From positions 744,001-808,000 of the forward strand of contig JAEQBH010000657.1 of NCBI GenBank assembly GCA_016808115.1: a DNA stretch of 64,000 nt, given 5' to 3'. Below, piece by piece: positions 32,499 to 44,280 of this stretch (position 1 is its first letter; every line of letters starts with the position of its first letter). The notes beneath the pieces were generated by a model that saw only the letters and a list, made by a program, of their open reading frames with translations, searched no databases and had not been told where the DNA came from. This DNA is from Tetrastigma voinierianum (Eukaryota > Streptophyta > Magnoliopsida > Vitales > Vitaceae). Position numbers and translations under genes: made by a program.

Positions 32499-33585
32499 CT
32501 TTAGACCTAATACATACAGATATATATAGTCTGATGTCCACGCATGCCAGAGGTGGTTTCATCTACTTCATTACGTTTATTGATGACTCTTCATGGTATG
32601 GGTACTTGTATCTCATGAAGTACAAATCAAAAGCCTATGAAAAGTTTAAAGCATTTAGAATTGAATTCGAAAAACAAATTGAGAGAAACATTAAAAAACT
32701 TAGAACTGATCAAGGTGGTGAGTACTTAAGCTAAGAGTTTATGGATTATCTTGTAGACCATGGGATACAATCCCAATGGACTCCACCTTATACACCACAA
32801 CACAATGGTGTGGCTGAAGGAGAAACTGAACATTGTTAGACATGGTGAAGTATATGATGGTCAAGGCAAACCTTCCTAAGTCTTTCTGGGGTTATGCACT
32901 TGAGACTACTATTTATATCCTAAACAGAGTCCCATCAAAACAATTGATGTTACTCCATATGAAATATGGAATAACAAGAAACCTTATCTTTCTCACATGA
33001 AAGTATGGGGGGTTGTCCAACTTATGTGAAGCGGATATTGTCAGACAAGCTTGAAGCTAAATCTGACAAGTGTGTGCTTGTAGGATATCCTAAAGAAACA
33101 ATGGCATATCAGTTCTACATCTCTTTAGAACAAAAGGTGTTTATTTCAAAGCATGTTGTTTTCTTAGAGAAAGAGTTTCTTCTAAGAGACAGTAGGAGCG
33201 AAGTTAAGTGTGAAGAAGTTCATGATGCTTAAGCGGATGCAAATCAAGTGCTTAAACCTGAGGCTGACATTCATAGAGATCAAATAGTAATTGATCCTTT
33301 TGAAGCACAAGCGCTTCATAGGTCTAGTAGGGTACATATTGTTCCAAAGAGATATGAATATCTCATTAGTGAACAGAATGACGTTTTGCTTATAGAGGAT
33401 GATGAGCCTACCACCTGTGAAGAATATCTAAACAGTTTAGAATCTTACAAGTGGCTTATAGCCATGAAGTTAGAAATTGATTCCATGTATGAAAACCAAG
33501 TATGGACATTGGTCAATCTAATTTTAGCGAATAAAACCCATAGGGTGCAAGTGGGTCTTTAAAAAGATGCATATGGAAGGTAAGG
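32499..33585 (+). pseudogene. Ty1/copia integrase core and RT entry, broken
   Basis: Begins PLDLIHTDIYSLMSTHARGGF, containing the first catalytic Asp of the DDE core. It continues with YFITFIDDSS, LYLMKYKSKAYEKFKAF, LRTDQGGEYLS (second catalytic Asp) and TPPYTPQHNGVAE (third, Glu), then the NLPKSFWGYALETTIYILNRVPS segment. After that come the SDKCVLVGYPKETMAYQFY and SRRVHIVPKRYEYL linkers and RT entry (TCEEYLNSLESYKWLIAMKLEIDSM). A stop follows YLS and small indels break the rest. This copia is distinct from the SIRE-like element. Confidence 0.85.
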
Positions 33586-33780
33586 TTGTTACCTACAAAG
33601 CTAGGCTTCAGGGCTAAGGAGACAAGAGTCAATTATGACGAGACATTTCTAGGTCCCAAAGATTCATGCTTAAATCCATAAGGATACTTCTAACCATTGC
33701 TGCCCATTACGATTATGAGATATGGAAAATGGATGTGAAGACGACTTTCCTTAATGGAAACCTATCCGAGGATGTGTATT
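33586..33780 (+). pseudogene. Copia RT segment, first copy (left of the lone LTR)
   Basis: TYKARL, then MLKSIRILLTIAAHYDYEIW and KMDVKTTFLNGNLSEDVY, the RT fingers/palm with the first catalytic Asp (MDVKT.FLNG). The same segment recurs at 35154-35342 on the other side of the LTR. This copy is cut at 33780 by the LTR. Confidence 0.9.
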
Positions 33781-34089
33781 TGATTACTGCTCAAATAGTG
33801 TTGTTTCCTACTTTTAATGTTCCGCTTGAGCACTTTTTGTGTAAAGGATCACTAAGGACTTAATTAGCACACATGACGATCATGTTTTTGATCCAATTCT
33901 ATAGCAGTTTTTGTAGGATTCACAGGCTTTATGTATTGAACATAGGGATACAACTCAAGCATGAAGAAATCAATTGGGACACAGAGCTGAAGAACCAGAA
34001 GGAAGAAGGTAGAATAATAAGCAAATAGAGAAGAAACAGCTGATCGTCGCTTAATTCAAGGGTCAGAAACCCCCGCAGCCCCTACAGTC

Positions 34090-34155
34090 TCGTATCGCAA
34101 TACAAATTTCGTGTATCGCAATTGCAAGGTCGCAAATTTTCATAGCCTGCGAATT
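34090..34155 (+). repeat. TATCGCAA/TCGCAAATTT word block in LTR
   Basis: GTATCGCAATAC, GTGTATCGCAATTG, GGTCGCAAATTTT and CTGCGAATTTTT occur within 65 bp, about 115 bp upstream of the TATA box. Confidence 0.75.
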
Positions 34156-34412
34156 TTTCAACCATTTTTGTTGACTTTTGTTGCTAGTTTTTTTTTATTT
34201 CTGCCCATACTATCCCCATGTAATAGTGTCTCATTCATACATTTTTGTAATTTGTATTGATTTTGGGTTGTATATAATGCCCAAAGAAGGACTTTATAAA
34301 GAGTTTTTTTTGGGTTATTAAAAATTTGGTGGAGGCTTGTCAAAGAAGCTCCATTTTTTCTTTTCTCCAATTTTCTCTCATTTTTCCTTCTTTTCTCACT
34401 AGCCAAACACCC

Positions 34413-34446
34413 TCCGAGGATGACAACTCAGAGGATGAGTGGCTAA
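34413..34446 (+). other. Leader hairpin with ATGACAACT micro-ORF
   Basis: CTCCGAG GATGACAA CTCAGAG forms a short stem. The ATG (34420) opens an 8-codon frame starting M-T-T. It is equivalent to the boxes at 1686, 48629, 52363 and 60508. Confidence 0.5.
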
Positions 34447-35153
34447 CACCCCCTCAAACTTGAACTAGAAGGCCACTAGGGAAGGATCCTAAGGCAAAAT
34501 GAGGGTCTCATGTTTTTCACGTAGGTATTCACTGCCCTTGTTGTTACTCCTTTTAACTTTAGGTTTTGATCCCTTCAAGTCGCCTTGAATGGTTAATTTT
34601 TGGTAAGCTTTTAGGGCTCATTGGATGCTTAATGTTAGATTCAATGATGTCCATTAGTTATCATTTATGAGCCATTGGAAAGTGAGTTAAGGAGACTTGT
34701 GTTTTCAACGACTGAGTGCATTAATGGCTAGTGAATGCCATTTTCAAAGATATTTAAGGAGGGTTAGTTTTTATAGCCAGATGAAGAACCGGTTTGGGAG
34801 ATGACTATACGTCATCCTCCCTAACGCAAGGAAAGGACCTTAGAAACCCTCATTTGGCCTACGAACCTAAGCCAGTGACCTAACACTTCAAGGATTTCCA
34901 TTTTACATTTTAACTCATTTTATTTTTAGTTTTTTTTACCACAAAAAAAATCCACACTTTTTATAACAACCCAAGAATCCAAAATGAATTCACCAGTTTA
35001 AACTTAATTGTTAGTCATTTCCACGAAGAAAACCCATCATTGTGGACGATCCTAGAGCCGTGATACTATAGTAGCCATGCTACAGTAGTCTGAGGTATTA
35101 GGTTATAAATTTTGTTGATTTGGAATAACCTAAGGGCTACACATGTGAATCAA

Positions 35154-35484
35154 TTGTTACCTACAAAGATAGGCTTATGGCTAAGGAGACAAGGAGTTGA
35201 CTATGACGAGACATTTAGTCCTGTAGCTATGCTTAAATCCATAAGGATACTTCTAACCATTGCTTCTCATTGCGATTATGAGATATGGAAAATGGATGTG
35301 AAGACGACTTTCCTTAATGGAAACCTATCCGAGGATGTGTATATGACAAAACCGGAAGGCTTTACATCTAAAGATGGCAGTAAAGTGTGCAACCTTCAAA
35401 AATCCATTTATGAATTGAAGCAAGCATCTAGGAGTTGGAACATTCGATTTGATGAGACAATCAAAGAGTTTGGTTTCTCACTAA
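35154..35484 (+). pseudogene. Copia RT segment, second copy and continuation
   Basis: Repeats the segment at 33586-33780 in better condition (GVDYDETFSPVAMLKSIRIL, KMDVKTTFLNG), then continues through VYMTKPEGF, KVCNLQKSIYELKQASRSWN and FDETIKEFGFS. It is cut at 35484 by the LTR of element D. The YVDD active site and RNase H are not present. Confidence 0.88.
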
Positions 35485-36289
35485 TGAGTGCCTAAAACAC
35501 TCATGCCAAACCTGTGTTTGTCTTACGTTTTTACTTGTATTTCATATTTAAATTAAGTATTATTTATGGCCCGACATCTAATTTTTGTAGTGTGTGTGAA
35601 TCGGTGAACGGGGTTTTTGGATGCATTTTTGGATCGTAGTGGAAGTGCATAAAGTCAGTCGAATGTCGCTGACGCCTCACGCGCGACGCCTCATCGCCAG
35701 GACGCTTTCCCAACGCCGCGACGCCGTCAACAAATGCAGCCAACAAGCAAAGAACGCCGCGATGTCTCAATCGCCGCTGACACCTCAACGCCAGCGATAG
35801 CCCCAACGTCATGATATTCAACGCCGCGACGCCAAGCAGCGATTCCTCGTTTCTCCATCATTAAAGTAAAAAGGGGGGCCGTATTCGAGGCATCGGTGAT
35901 CGCACTAACTAGGGCATGGAAATTAGAACAAAGAATGGATTTCGATTCGAGAAGAGCCCGCCATTTGTATTTTTCTTCTTTCGATAGAAGTACCGACGCT
36001 TTATAAATTGAATAACGTGTCTCCTTTATTAAGTATGTTATAGATTTATACCATGGTGTTGTTGAACCTCCGTCACGACAGGCTGATTAAAGATTAGCAT
36101 TTTATATTATTCAATTGTTTATAATTGTAACATCTTCTTTATATCTCGCGAAGTCATTTACATGGTGATGTCTCGCCAACATTAGCGTGATTATACCTGA
36201 CATCCGAGATTCGGTAGATGGCGATACCCGTGATTTGAGTAGAGCAACCTTCGGTTGATTCGGTAAATAGAGATATTTCGATCTTGAGG
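35485..36289 (+). mobile_element. 5' LTR of element D, left part
   Basis: Starts TGAGTGCCTAAAACACTCA, a short hairpin like the starts of the related LTRs, and directly interrupts copia RT. It carries a GC-rich word array (35660-35840) and TATA-like TTATAAATT (about 36000-36008). At 36289 it is split by the CACTA element; the rest of the LTR is at 42245-42682. Confidence 0.75.
35660..35840 (+). repeat. CGCCGCGACGCC word array in D LTR
   Basis: Repeated CAACGCCGCGACGCC, GACGCCTCA and CGCCAGCGA words, strikingly CpG-rich against an AT-rich background, about 160 bp upstream of the TATA-like box. Confidence 0.85.
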
Positions 36290-36439
36290 CACTACAAGAA
36301 ATTTGGTTTTCTGCGTCCAAAGTTTTTACGATAAGCTAATGCTAGTCATTGATTCCAATTTTCTACGATGAACTTTGATAATTGGTCGCTAATTTTAATA
36401 GATAAACAATTTAAATATTTTATTTATTTATGACCAATA

Positions 36440-37160
36440 ATTTTATTTATAGCAACCATTGCTCAGTCATAGATATTATAACTTGTGACCAGTTATTGAT
36501 TGGTTGTAAAATGTATTAGTATTTATGATAAATCTATATTGCTTTAAAATAAGATATATAAAAATATTATAGCTCGTCTCAAAAGTGATATTTTGTGAGG
36601 ACTAGTTATTTTAGTCTCAAACATCTTATAATATGTGACCACTTATTGATCAATGCCGATCTAGTATATTAATTTTATGAAGAACTTTATGTTAGTCTCA
36701 AAAAATTATACTTATATGTTGTAACACATCTCTAAAAGCATGATATTTGTGAGAGTGGTAAAAGTGGTCATAAAATGTCCTATAATCTATGATCACTCAT
36801 TGATTGTAGACGAGTATAATAATTGTGACGAAACTTATGTTAGTCTAAAAAAATATATAATCTATGAGAAATATTATAACACATCTTTAAAAGTATGACA
36901 TTTTGTGAGGAGCGGTAAAAGTGGTCATAAGATACCCTCCGATCTATGACTACTTATTGATTAGTTGTAGAAAAGTATATTAATTGTGATGAAACTTATG
37001 TTAGTCTAAATAAAAATATATAATAAATGAGAAATATTATAACATACCTCTAAAATATGATATTTTAAGTAGGAAAAGTAACGGCCGCAGCGATAATCTT
37101 ACGATCACTCATCGACTCATTATCAAAAGGTATTATTACAATACACTCCATGTTACTTGC
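36440..37160. repeat. CACTA left subterminal repeats
   Basis: Units of about 165 bp with 'gatcactcattgattg', 'attgtgatgaaacttatgttagtcta', 'gagaaatattataacacatctc' and 'aaaagtggtcataa' recur at least four times with drift (for example near 36640, 36800 and 36950). Confidence 0.85.
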
Positions 37161-37685
37161 AAAACTTATATATCAGATGAGAAATAATTTAACTTATCCC
37201 CAAAGTTTGATATATTATAAGGAATCCAAAGATAGTGGCAAAATGTTATATTATTTGCTATTAGTCATTGGTTGGCCTAAAAAATCTTTATTATTTGCAA
37301 ATAACTTTTCTTCGTTAATCACATGAAAGACTTTAGTATGAGAAAATTCATAATTAATTCACCTTTGAAACAGTATTTTTGAGGATTTATAATTGTAGTT
37401 GCAAATGTCTAATAATTTGGGATCACATTTTTGTGACTTTTTCAAAATATACTTTCTTTAGTTTAAACAATTTTATATTATTATTAAAAGTTACCTTCTT
37501 AAAATATTACTTCATGAAGCTTTTAAACACATTAAAAATATTACTCTCAATATAAAACCAATTGTTAAAATATTTATAAAAATTATTTCTATAATTTTTC
37601 AATTAATTATATGTTTTTCATGCACTTATATAAAATAATTACAAAAATATCTTTAAAAATAATTCAATTTTTTATGAGCTTTTGA
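37161..37685. other. CACTA interior, AT-rich
   Basis: AT-rich sequence without recognisable genes between the subterminal repeats and the interior repeat block. Confidence 0.5.
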
Positions 37686-37974
37686 CCCATTGTAATAATT
37701 AAATCGATAAAATATATTACCAAATTATTTTGATAAAATCTATAAAATATTTATTATTTTTAGTTAGCTAGACAATGATATAAAATTAGGGTTTTAAAAT
37801 TTTATATAAGCTTTCTATATTAACACATTTTTTAAACCATCTTAAGCCCCTTAAACTTCATATCCAATGTTTTATTAATATTTTCCATTTATAATATAAT
37901 TTAAAAATTATTCAGATTAAGAAGAGAACAATAGATAATGATTGGAAAACTATATTTATATTGTGGTATAAATA

Positions 37975-37977
<3 letters not shown>

Positions 37978-38019
<42 letters not shown>
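37978..38019. repeat. (AT)n microsatellite
   Basis: About 20 AT dinucleotides between repeat copies 1 and 2. Confidence 0.95.
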
Positions 38020-38020
<1 letters not shown>

Positions 38021-38180
38021 CCTATAAAATATATTACTTAAATTATTTTGATAAAAATCTATAAAATATTTATAATTTTTAGTTAGACAATGATATAAAA
38101 TTAAGCTTTAAAATTTATATAAGTTTATATTAACACCTTTTTAAACTATCTAAGCTCCTTAAATCTTATCCAATGTTTTA

Positions 38181-38187
<7 letters not shown>

Positions 38188-38256
<69 letters not shown>
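38188..38256. repeat. (AT)n microsatellite
   Basis: More than 30 AT dinucleotides between repeat copies 2 and 3. Confidence 0.95.
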
Positions 38257-38260
<4 letters not shown>

Positions 38261-38800
38261 CATAAAATATATTACGAAATTATTTTGATAAAAATCTATA
38301 AAATATTTATAATTTTTGAAGTTAGACAATGATATAAAATTGGGTTTTTAAAATTTTATATATAAGTTTATATTAACACTCTTAAACTATCTTAAGCTTC
38401 CTTAAATCTTATCTAGTGTTTTATTAATATTTCTTTCTATTTATAAGATACACTTAAAATTATTCAATGATTAAGTAAAGAAACAATAGATAATGATTGG
38501 AAAACTATATTTATATTGTATAAATAATTATATGTATATTAATAAATTATTTTGATAAAATTCTATAAAATATTTATTACTTAGTTAGACAATGATATAA
38601 AATTGGGTTTTTAAATTTTTAAGTGAAAGCTTATTAACACCTTTTTAAACTATCTTAAACTCCTTAAATCATATCCAATGTTTTATTAATATTTTTCATT
38701 TATAAGATAATTTAAAATTATTCAATGATTAAGTAAAGAGAATAATAGATAATGATTGGAAAACTATATTTATATTAAAATAGTTTAGTAACTATTTTTT

Positions 38801-41500
38801 CACATACCGTACATGTAAGAAAGTGCATGTTTTAAGTCGGATAAACATCAATTTTAAGTGCATTGATATAAATATGGTTGATTTGAGTATTAATAAACCT
38901 AAAATATATTGGTAATTACTACTGATTTTAAGTGGATAAGTAACATGATTTTGAAGTTTTATTCACTTTCCTAAAATTCAATACGTGACTTGATTTTTAA
39001 CATAACAACGATGAGATGAGGCATTTGTAATTGGTCATTATGATTTTATTTTATTTTTAAATTTTTTTAAATTGTACTTAGTACGTAACTTTTAGAATAT
39101 ATATTTAATTAAAACTTATAAAATTATTATTTTCTTGAAAAAGTAACTTTTAGAATATATATTTAATTAAAATCTTATAATATTATTATTACTAGTACCA
39201 CTTTTTTCAACTACAAAAATATTATACTTAATTAAAATTTTATAAAATATTCTTATCTTTTTAAATATTGAATTAAAATCTTATTATTAGTAACTTTGTT
39301 TTTCAAATACAAAAATATTATATTTAATTAAAATTATAATATTATTATTATCTTTTAAATTTAATAGTTTTTCTCCATTTAAGTTACACAAATCATAAAA
39401 AGTTTTTTTTTTAAAACGTAAATCATAAAAGTTAAAGCAAAGAAAAAAAAATTCAATAAAAAATTACTTGAAAACAAATAATCCTTATTTATCCTAAGAA
39501 TGCTTTAAAAATTAAAATTTTATTTTTATTAAATTAAATTTAAATATAAATATTCGTAATAATGAAGGCCCTAGTTTAGATTATCTCTAAATTAAATATT
39601 TAAATTATCACTTTTCAAAAGGTAAATTATCTTAATAATTTATTAATTATTATTATCATTGGTGAAATATAAAGAGACACAAGCCCTAGTTTCTTCTCAC
39701 GTTCTCCACAAAATATGTACAAACGAGTATTGTGTTTGGTCTTTCTCGTAAACTAAAAGCAAGTGTAAGTCTCACAACTTTTTTGGGTTAGTTTATTAAT
39801 TTTTGTTTGCTTAGAAGTGATTATACTTTTCTCGCAAAAAAGTTTTTGTTTTTGTAAGAAATTTTGTCAGAGTAGCATGATTTAAATGAAACAAGCTAGA
39901 AAGATCAAGTGAAATTTCCTTTGTATCAAAAGATAAGGAAGACACTATCTTATTTGTTCATTCCGTTGCACTTCGTGAAACATTGTTTCATAAAGACATA
40001 TGCGAGGATACTTATTAAATTATCATTATTTAATATATTTATTCCATTGCTTTTGTGATGAGCATCATTATTTATCAAGCCTCCAAGTTGAAACTTTCTT
40101 TGATTTGTATTCCAAAACTTTATATATTAATAATTTCAAGCATTTGAAATGCTATCATTATGGTTTATCGGTGGGTGGTCATTATCCTTCTCGGGATAGA
40201 TGAGTCTTTGTTGATTGTTACATGGTTGTACCACAGCCACAATGGACATGCAGAAAAAAATGATAATGATTATGTAAGGTTGACTTAGCAACATTAGATA
40301 TTCCAAAGAAGCAATAATTTGTTGGTAAAGGAAGTCCTTTAAACCAACATGCATCTTTAGATGTTATTACTTCGATACATATAGGATTCAAGGTGACCTA
40401 TACTGGGTTTTGAATTTTAATATATTTACTGACTTTTCCTAAAATTCTTGGATATTTTAACTAATTTTACGGATCATTGAAATTCTCAATCTATAAATAA
40501 CATTAAAAAGTGTGTTGTGCTAATGTTTTTCTAATTTAAACCATTATAAGTAGTGAAAGAAATTTTTTTGCTATTCTTATCATCTTACTTAATTTTTTCT
40601 TTCCTCCAATATAATACTCAACCTCAATAATTTGATCTCTATTGAAGCATTTATTTGGTAGTGAATATGATTAATTGTCATTTTATCTTTGAGTGTTAGA
40701 AAATATTTGCCTCTTATAATTAGTAAAGATGTTCTTATAGATTTGAACATGAGACAAACTATCTTGGTAATTTTTCTTGCAAGAATAAATTTTGTAGCAA
40801 TGAGTTGTAAACTCCAAAAGCATCTTTCTAAATGTATTATAACTTAAATGTTTTTTTTTTTTTTTTTTATTTAGGTTGTATTTTATATTAAATTAATTTT
40901 TTCCTACTACTTCAATATTATTTGAGTTATATAATAATATTATGTCCATGACTTATTCACCATTTGAAATAAATTATATGGAGTATCTCAAATCTATAAT
41001 CTCAACTAGTTGTCATATTATTGTATCATATTATATTGTAAAAGTAGATTACATGGCTCCCGGGTGGTATCAATCTATCACCAACATTGCTTGTCCATCA
41101 TCCAACTTGATTGCACAAGGTATTATTTTTTGTAAAACTATCAAAGGTAATTGTTATGATAGACTTGTTTCAATCAATATAATCTCTTTGTCATTGTCAT
41201 ATAGGAGGTTCATCAACAACAAGAAAGAGGCTTAGACCATCTCGAGGAAAAGTGATTAGATGTACTATTAGAGAATGGAGAGAGAATTTTATATCATTTA
41301 TGGAAGAAGAAAGAGACGCTTATGTGCTTATCCTGCAAAATTTGCTGGGTGAGATTGGTGTTGCAAAGAGATTAATTTTTAGACCATTTATTTTGGCTAT
41401 GGAAATGACCACCAGACCATTTAATTTCATCCTAGAAATATTTAAACTATGTCTAATTTTTTTTTCATATTAAAAAATTATTATAAAACCATGACCAACT
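38801..41500. other. CACTA interior, unrecognised
   Basis: AT-rich with no identified protein. At 39675-39720 'acaagccctagtttcttctcacgttctcc' resembles a plant 5' leader. Frames 40942-41235 and 41252-41473 (beginning IRCTIREWRENFISF, preceded by a basic TTRKRLRPSRGK) are open but match no family I know. They could be remnants of an element-encoded DNA-binding protein or captured DNA. Confidence 0.35.
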
Positions 41501-41514
41501 TGTTCTTCATCAAA

Positions 41515-42015
41515 CGTGAAATTGCAAAACTACATACATTCATCGTAGAAACACATGAAATCAGGACCACATAAATTCATTGTAGAAACACGAAATTGCG
41601 AGATTATGTTAATTCATCATAAAACACGAAATTACAACCATGAAAAATCATCGTAAAAAACCACGAAATTGCGACCATATAAATTCATCAGGAAACACAC
41701 AAAATTGTGACCATGTAAATTCATCGTAGAAACACTGCAAATTGCGACTACGCAAATTCATCATAGAAACATGAATTTGTGGAGCATGTAAATTCATCAT
41801 ATAAACAAACAATTGGGACCATGTAAATTACTGTAGAAATGAAATTGCAACCATGTAAAATTCATCATAGAAACACCACTGGAAATAGACCATGTTAATT
41901 CATCGTAGAAATAAGAAATTGCATCATGTAAAATCATCGTGAGAAACATTTCAACAAGCACAAATGTTTCATTGTAAAAATGTAATTATACCAATTACCA
42001 TCGATGGTAGAACGT
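41515..42015. repeat. CACTA right subterminal repeats
   Basis: About a dozen units of 40-45 bp based on 'taaattcatcgtagaaacacgaaattgcgacca', drifting in length and sequence. They are not the same as the left-end units. Such subterminal repeats are the usual binding sites of the CACTA DNA-binding protein. Confidence 0.9.
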
Positions 42016-42244
42016 GAAATCGCCACCAAGATGTCGACATAAAAAAATTTACATTAATGACCAATATCATCCATCACACAAACAAATTATGTACGACAAA
42101 GTTATGAATGGTCGAGAAAACATTCCCACGGACATGTTTATGACGACAGCGACCAACATTTTTTGGTTGTCGAATATTATTCTGTGACCGTAAATTTTGT
42201 TTTTGGATGAATAACGAGTCATGAATATGTTTCTAGTAGTGAGG

Positions 42245-42682
42245 GTGGTAATTATGTTAGAACATTTACATTTCTAGTATCGAGTCAGTAGAGATACACC
42301 AACTCAATAGCTAGATATGCAAGAACAATAATACGTGAGGGTATTTCGTAAGCAAGATCACTCTTAGCCATCAATAAATTATAAATAAAACTAAATAGTA
42401 TCATCTTTTAGAAATAATCCATCTAGTGGTAGGGGAGACATAGCCCTGGGGTCTCCATTATACGCATTCATTAAGATCGATTAGTTTAGCTTTGGAAATC
42501 CGTGACACTAGTACCTCACCCAACGCTTATATCCAGATAATATTTAAAAGCCAATCTCTGTATTCAACACACTTATCCCCGTGGATCGATATCCGTACCA
42601 TAGGTACACTATATTACTTGGGGCAACGCGTGCACTTGCACACATAGGCGTACATATATACACACCACGCTCTCTACCATCA
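42245..42682 (+). mobile_element. 5' LTR of element D, right part
   Basis: Completes the LTR after the CACTA insertion. It contains 'cccgtggatcgatatccgtaccataggtacactatattacttggg' and 'gcgtgcacttgcacacat', and ends ..CTCTACCATCA before the primer-site region. Left and right parts together give an LTR of about 1.24 kb. Confidence 0.75.
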
Positions 42683-42687
42683 AGTTT

Positions 42688-42708
42688 TCGGCGCCTCGTG
42701 CCTAGATA
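42688..42708 (+). promoter_or_regulatory. Primer-binding site of element D (degenerate)
   Basis: 'ttttcggcgcctcgtgcctag' aligns with TTTTGGCGCCGTTGCCGGGG, a tRNA-Asp-type site, and follows the LTR end by a few bases. Confidence 0.65.
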
Positions 42709-42879
42709 GGTTTAGAGGATATAGAGATTAAAGAAATTAGGATATTACTGAATTTTTTGTTTTTATTTGTTTTTACAAGTAGTGGTAATTTGGTCGTTTT
42801 GTTTCGTGGTGTGATTGCGCCAAGGTTTCAAGTGAGTGCATGCGACGACCTGGATCAGTCGACCTTACATCCATTGATC

Positions 42880-44280
42880 TGAGCCAGAAAAGAACTTTAC
42901 ACGTATCACGAGAACGTAGAACTAAACATACCTAGAAATCTAGCAATCATGGAGAACAATGAAGAGTGATCTTAGCATTGAGCAAAATAAGCCACATGTG
43001 GGTCGAAATGGGAATAACTAAGGAATCAAACACTGTGCCTTTTATACAAACCAGATGATCCATTTATATATAGAAGAGTTTGCCCCTACTCACACGCTTG
43101 TTCGTACAGCTTATCCTAAGACCACCCATTCAAGCAAACAACTTCGAAATAAGTCGGCAGAACTCTGCTGTGATGCTTCCAGAACATCTATTTACGGACT
43201 ACCCAATGAGAATCCAAATATGCCTGACTAACTTCCTCAAGTCCGCGACACGATCAAGGCCACTAGGTTATCAAGAGGCACTCAGAACAGATTGTTCCCA
43301 CTCTCACTAGGTGATAGAGCCGGGCATCAGCCAAATAAGTCGCCACCGGATTCCATTAATACTTCCATGGAACGATTTAGTGCAAATTCCCGACCAAGTT
43401 TCTTTTCCCACTTCTCAAAATTGCACAACTTGCAAGAGATCAATACTTCGACAACTGGGAGGGAGAGAACCCGGCAGAGGCATGGATAGGGATTAATAAC
43501 TATTAAGGAAGTGCCCACATCACAGACTAATTCAGATGGACGCAGTGTCCTTACTTTCTATAATGGTCCGAGGAATGCGACCAGAACAAAGGATTGATGC
43601 TTCTACCGAGGGGCACTAACGGCTGAAACCACTTGACCAAGCTTATAGAAATCTCGAAGATGCTGCTACTAATACAAATCATGGCCTAGGAGAAGACTCA
43701 CACTTCGCAAAGCCGCCATGCACTCCGATAATGAGGTTTTCAATAATCCGTTACTCATGTCAGACAAATGCCGACCAAACGCTTAACTTTTCAGGACGTA
43801 AAGGTACCGCGAATGCTTTCATACGTGACTTTAACCTTACGGGAGTCAGGTAAATTTTGTGGAGGACAACACAATAGCACAGACCGCCAATCAGAAATCA
43901 AACTAGAGCAGTTCAGATGTGTCGAGGTTCACTGGGAATCCAGCCTACGCCAAAGAATAAGGACGTATGGGGAAACAACTATCGAACCAAAAATCAAGGC
44001 CAAGGGTGGCGTAACAATCGAATCAAAACTCGGCTTAACAATCACTATGGACGGAGGAAATTAATCAGAACAACATGCCATCAACCCAAGTGAGCCAAAT
44101 CCACCCCGAGAAAAAGGTGGACTCAAACAAGCCACCCAGATGCTCACCTCACACCTTTATGAATGAGACAAAGGCAAATATACAGCAACAGGCCACTCAA
44201 TTGAACAATCAAGCGGCACAATTGAGAAACTTGGAGGTACAGATGGGCCAAATGGCCACCCATTGACAAAGGTAGGCCTG
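42880..44280 (+). pseudogene. Gag of element D (frameshifted)
   Basis: In alternating frames: NPNM..LTNFLK, LFPLSLGDRA, SPPDSI, ERFSANSRPSFFSHFSKLHNLQEI, then LTFYNG-like and AYRNLEDAATNTNHG, then NETKANIQQQATQLNNQAAQ and LRNLEVQMGQMATH. This follows the order of Athila-type gag (capsid, then a coiled coil with RNLEVQ.GQ). Many single-base shifts break it. Confidence 0.8.

Larger units (their letters stand above)
33781..35152 (+). mobile_element. Lone gypsy LTR (family iv) inside copia RT
   Basis: Starts TGATTACTGCTCAAATAGTG and ends GTGAATCA; 1.37 kb. It has the TATCGCAA word block (34090-34155), TATA box TATATAAT (34271-34278), a CT-rich leader, the GCCAAACACC..GGATGACAACTC hairpin box (34402-34432) and a U5 with 'gatcctagagccgtgatactatagtagc'. 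No internal sequence is left. Flanks are GTATT (left) and ATTGT (right), so there is no target duplication; instead 190 bp of copia sequence is repeated on both sides. Confidence 0.85.
37686..38800. repeat. Interior 0.25-0.3-kb tandem repeats with (AT)n tracts
   Basis: Four copies of a unit with 'aattattttgataaaa.tctataaaatattta', 'agacaatgatataaaatt', 'ttaaactatcttaa' and 'ccaatgttttattaatatt' start near 37722, 38038, 38278 and 38546. Copies 1, 3 and 4 extend into 'aatagataatgattggaaaactatatttatatt'. (AT)n runs separate the copies. Confidence 0.9.
36290..42241. mobile_element. CACTA (En/Spm) DNA transposon, non-autonomous, 5.95 kb
   Basis: The left end CACTACAAGAAATTTGG is the canonical plant CACTA terminus. 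The right end ..TATGTTTCTAGTAGTG is its near-complement. Both are flanked by the 3-bp duplication AGG (36287-36289 and 42242-42244), the size typical of the superfamily. Subterminal regions hold repeated units, as expected. No TNP2-type transposase was recognised in any frame; the interior is AT-rich with internal duplications and (AT)n tracts. It lies inside the 5' LTR of element D. Boundaries are firm; orientation is unknown. Confidence 0.9.

Noticed and set aside
40942..41473. Transposase coding region of the CACTA element
   Set aside because: The two open frames show no TNP2 or DDE motifs that I can recognise; left as unassigned interior.
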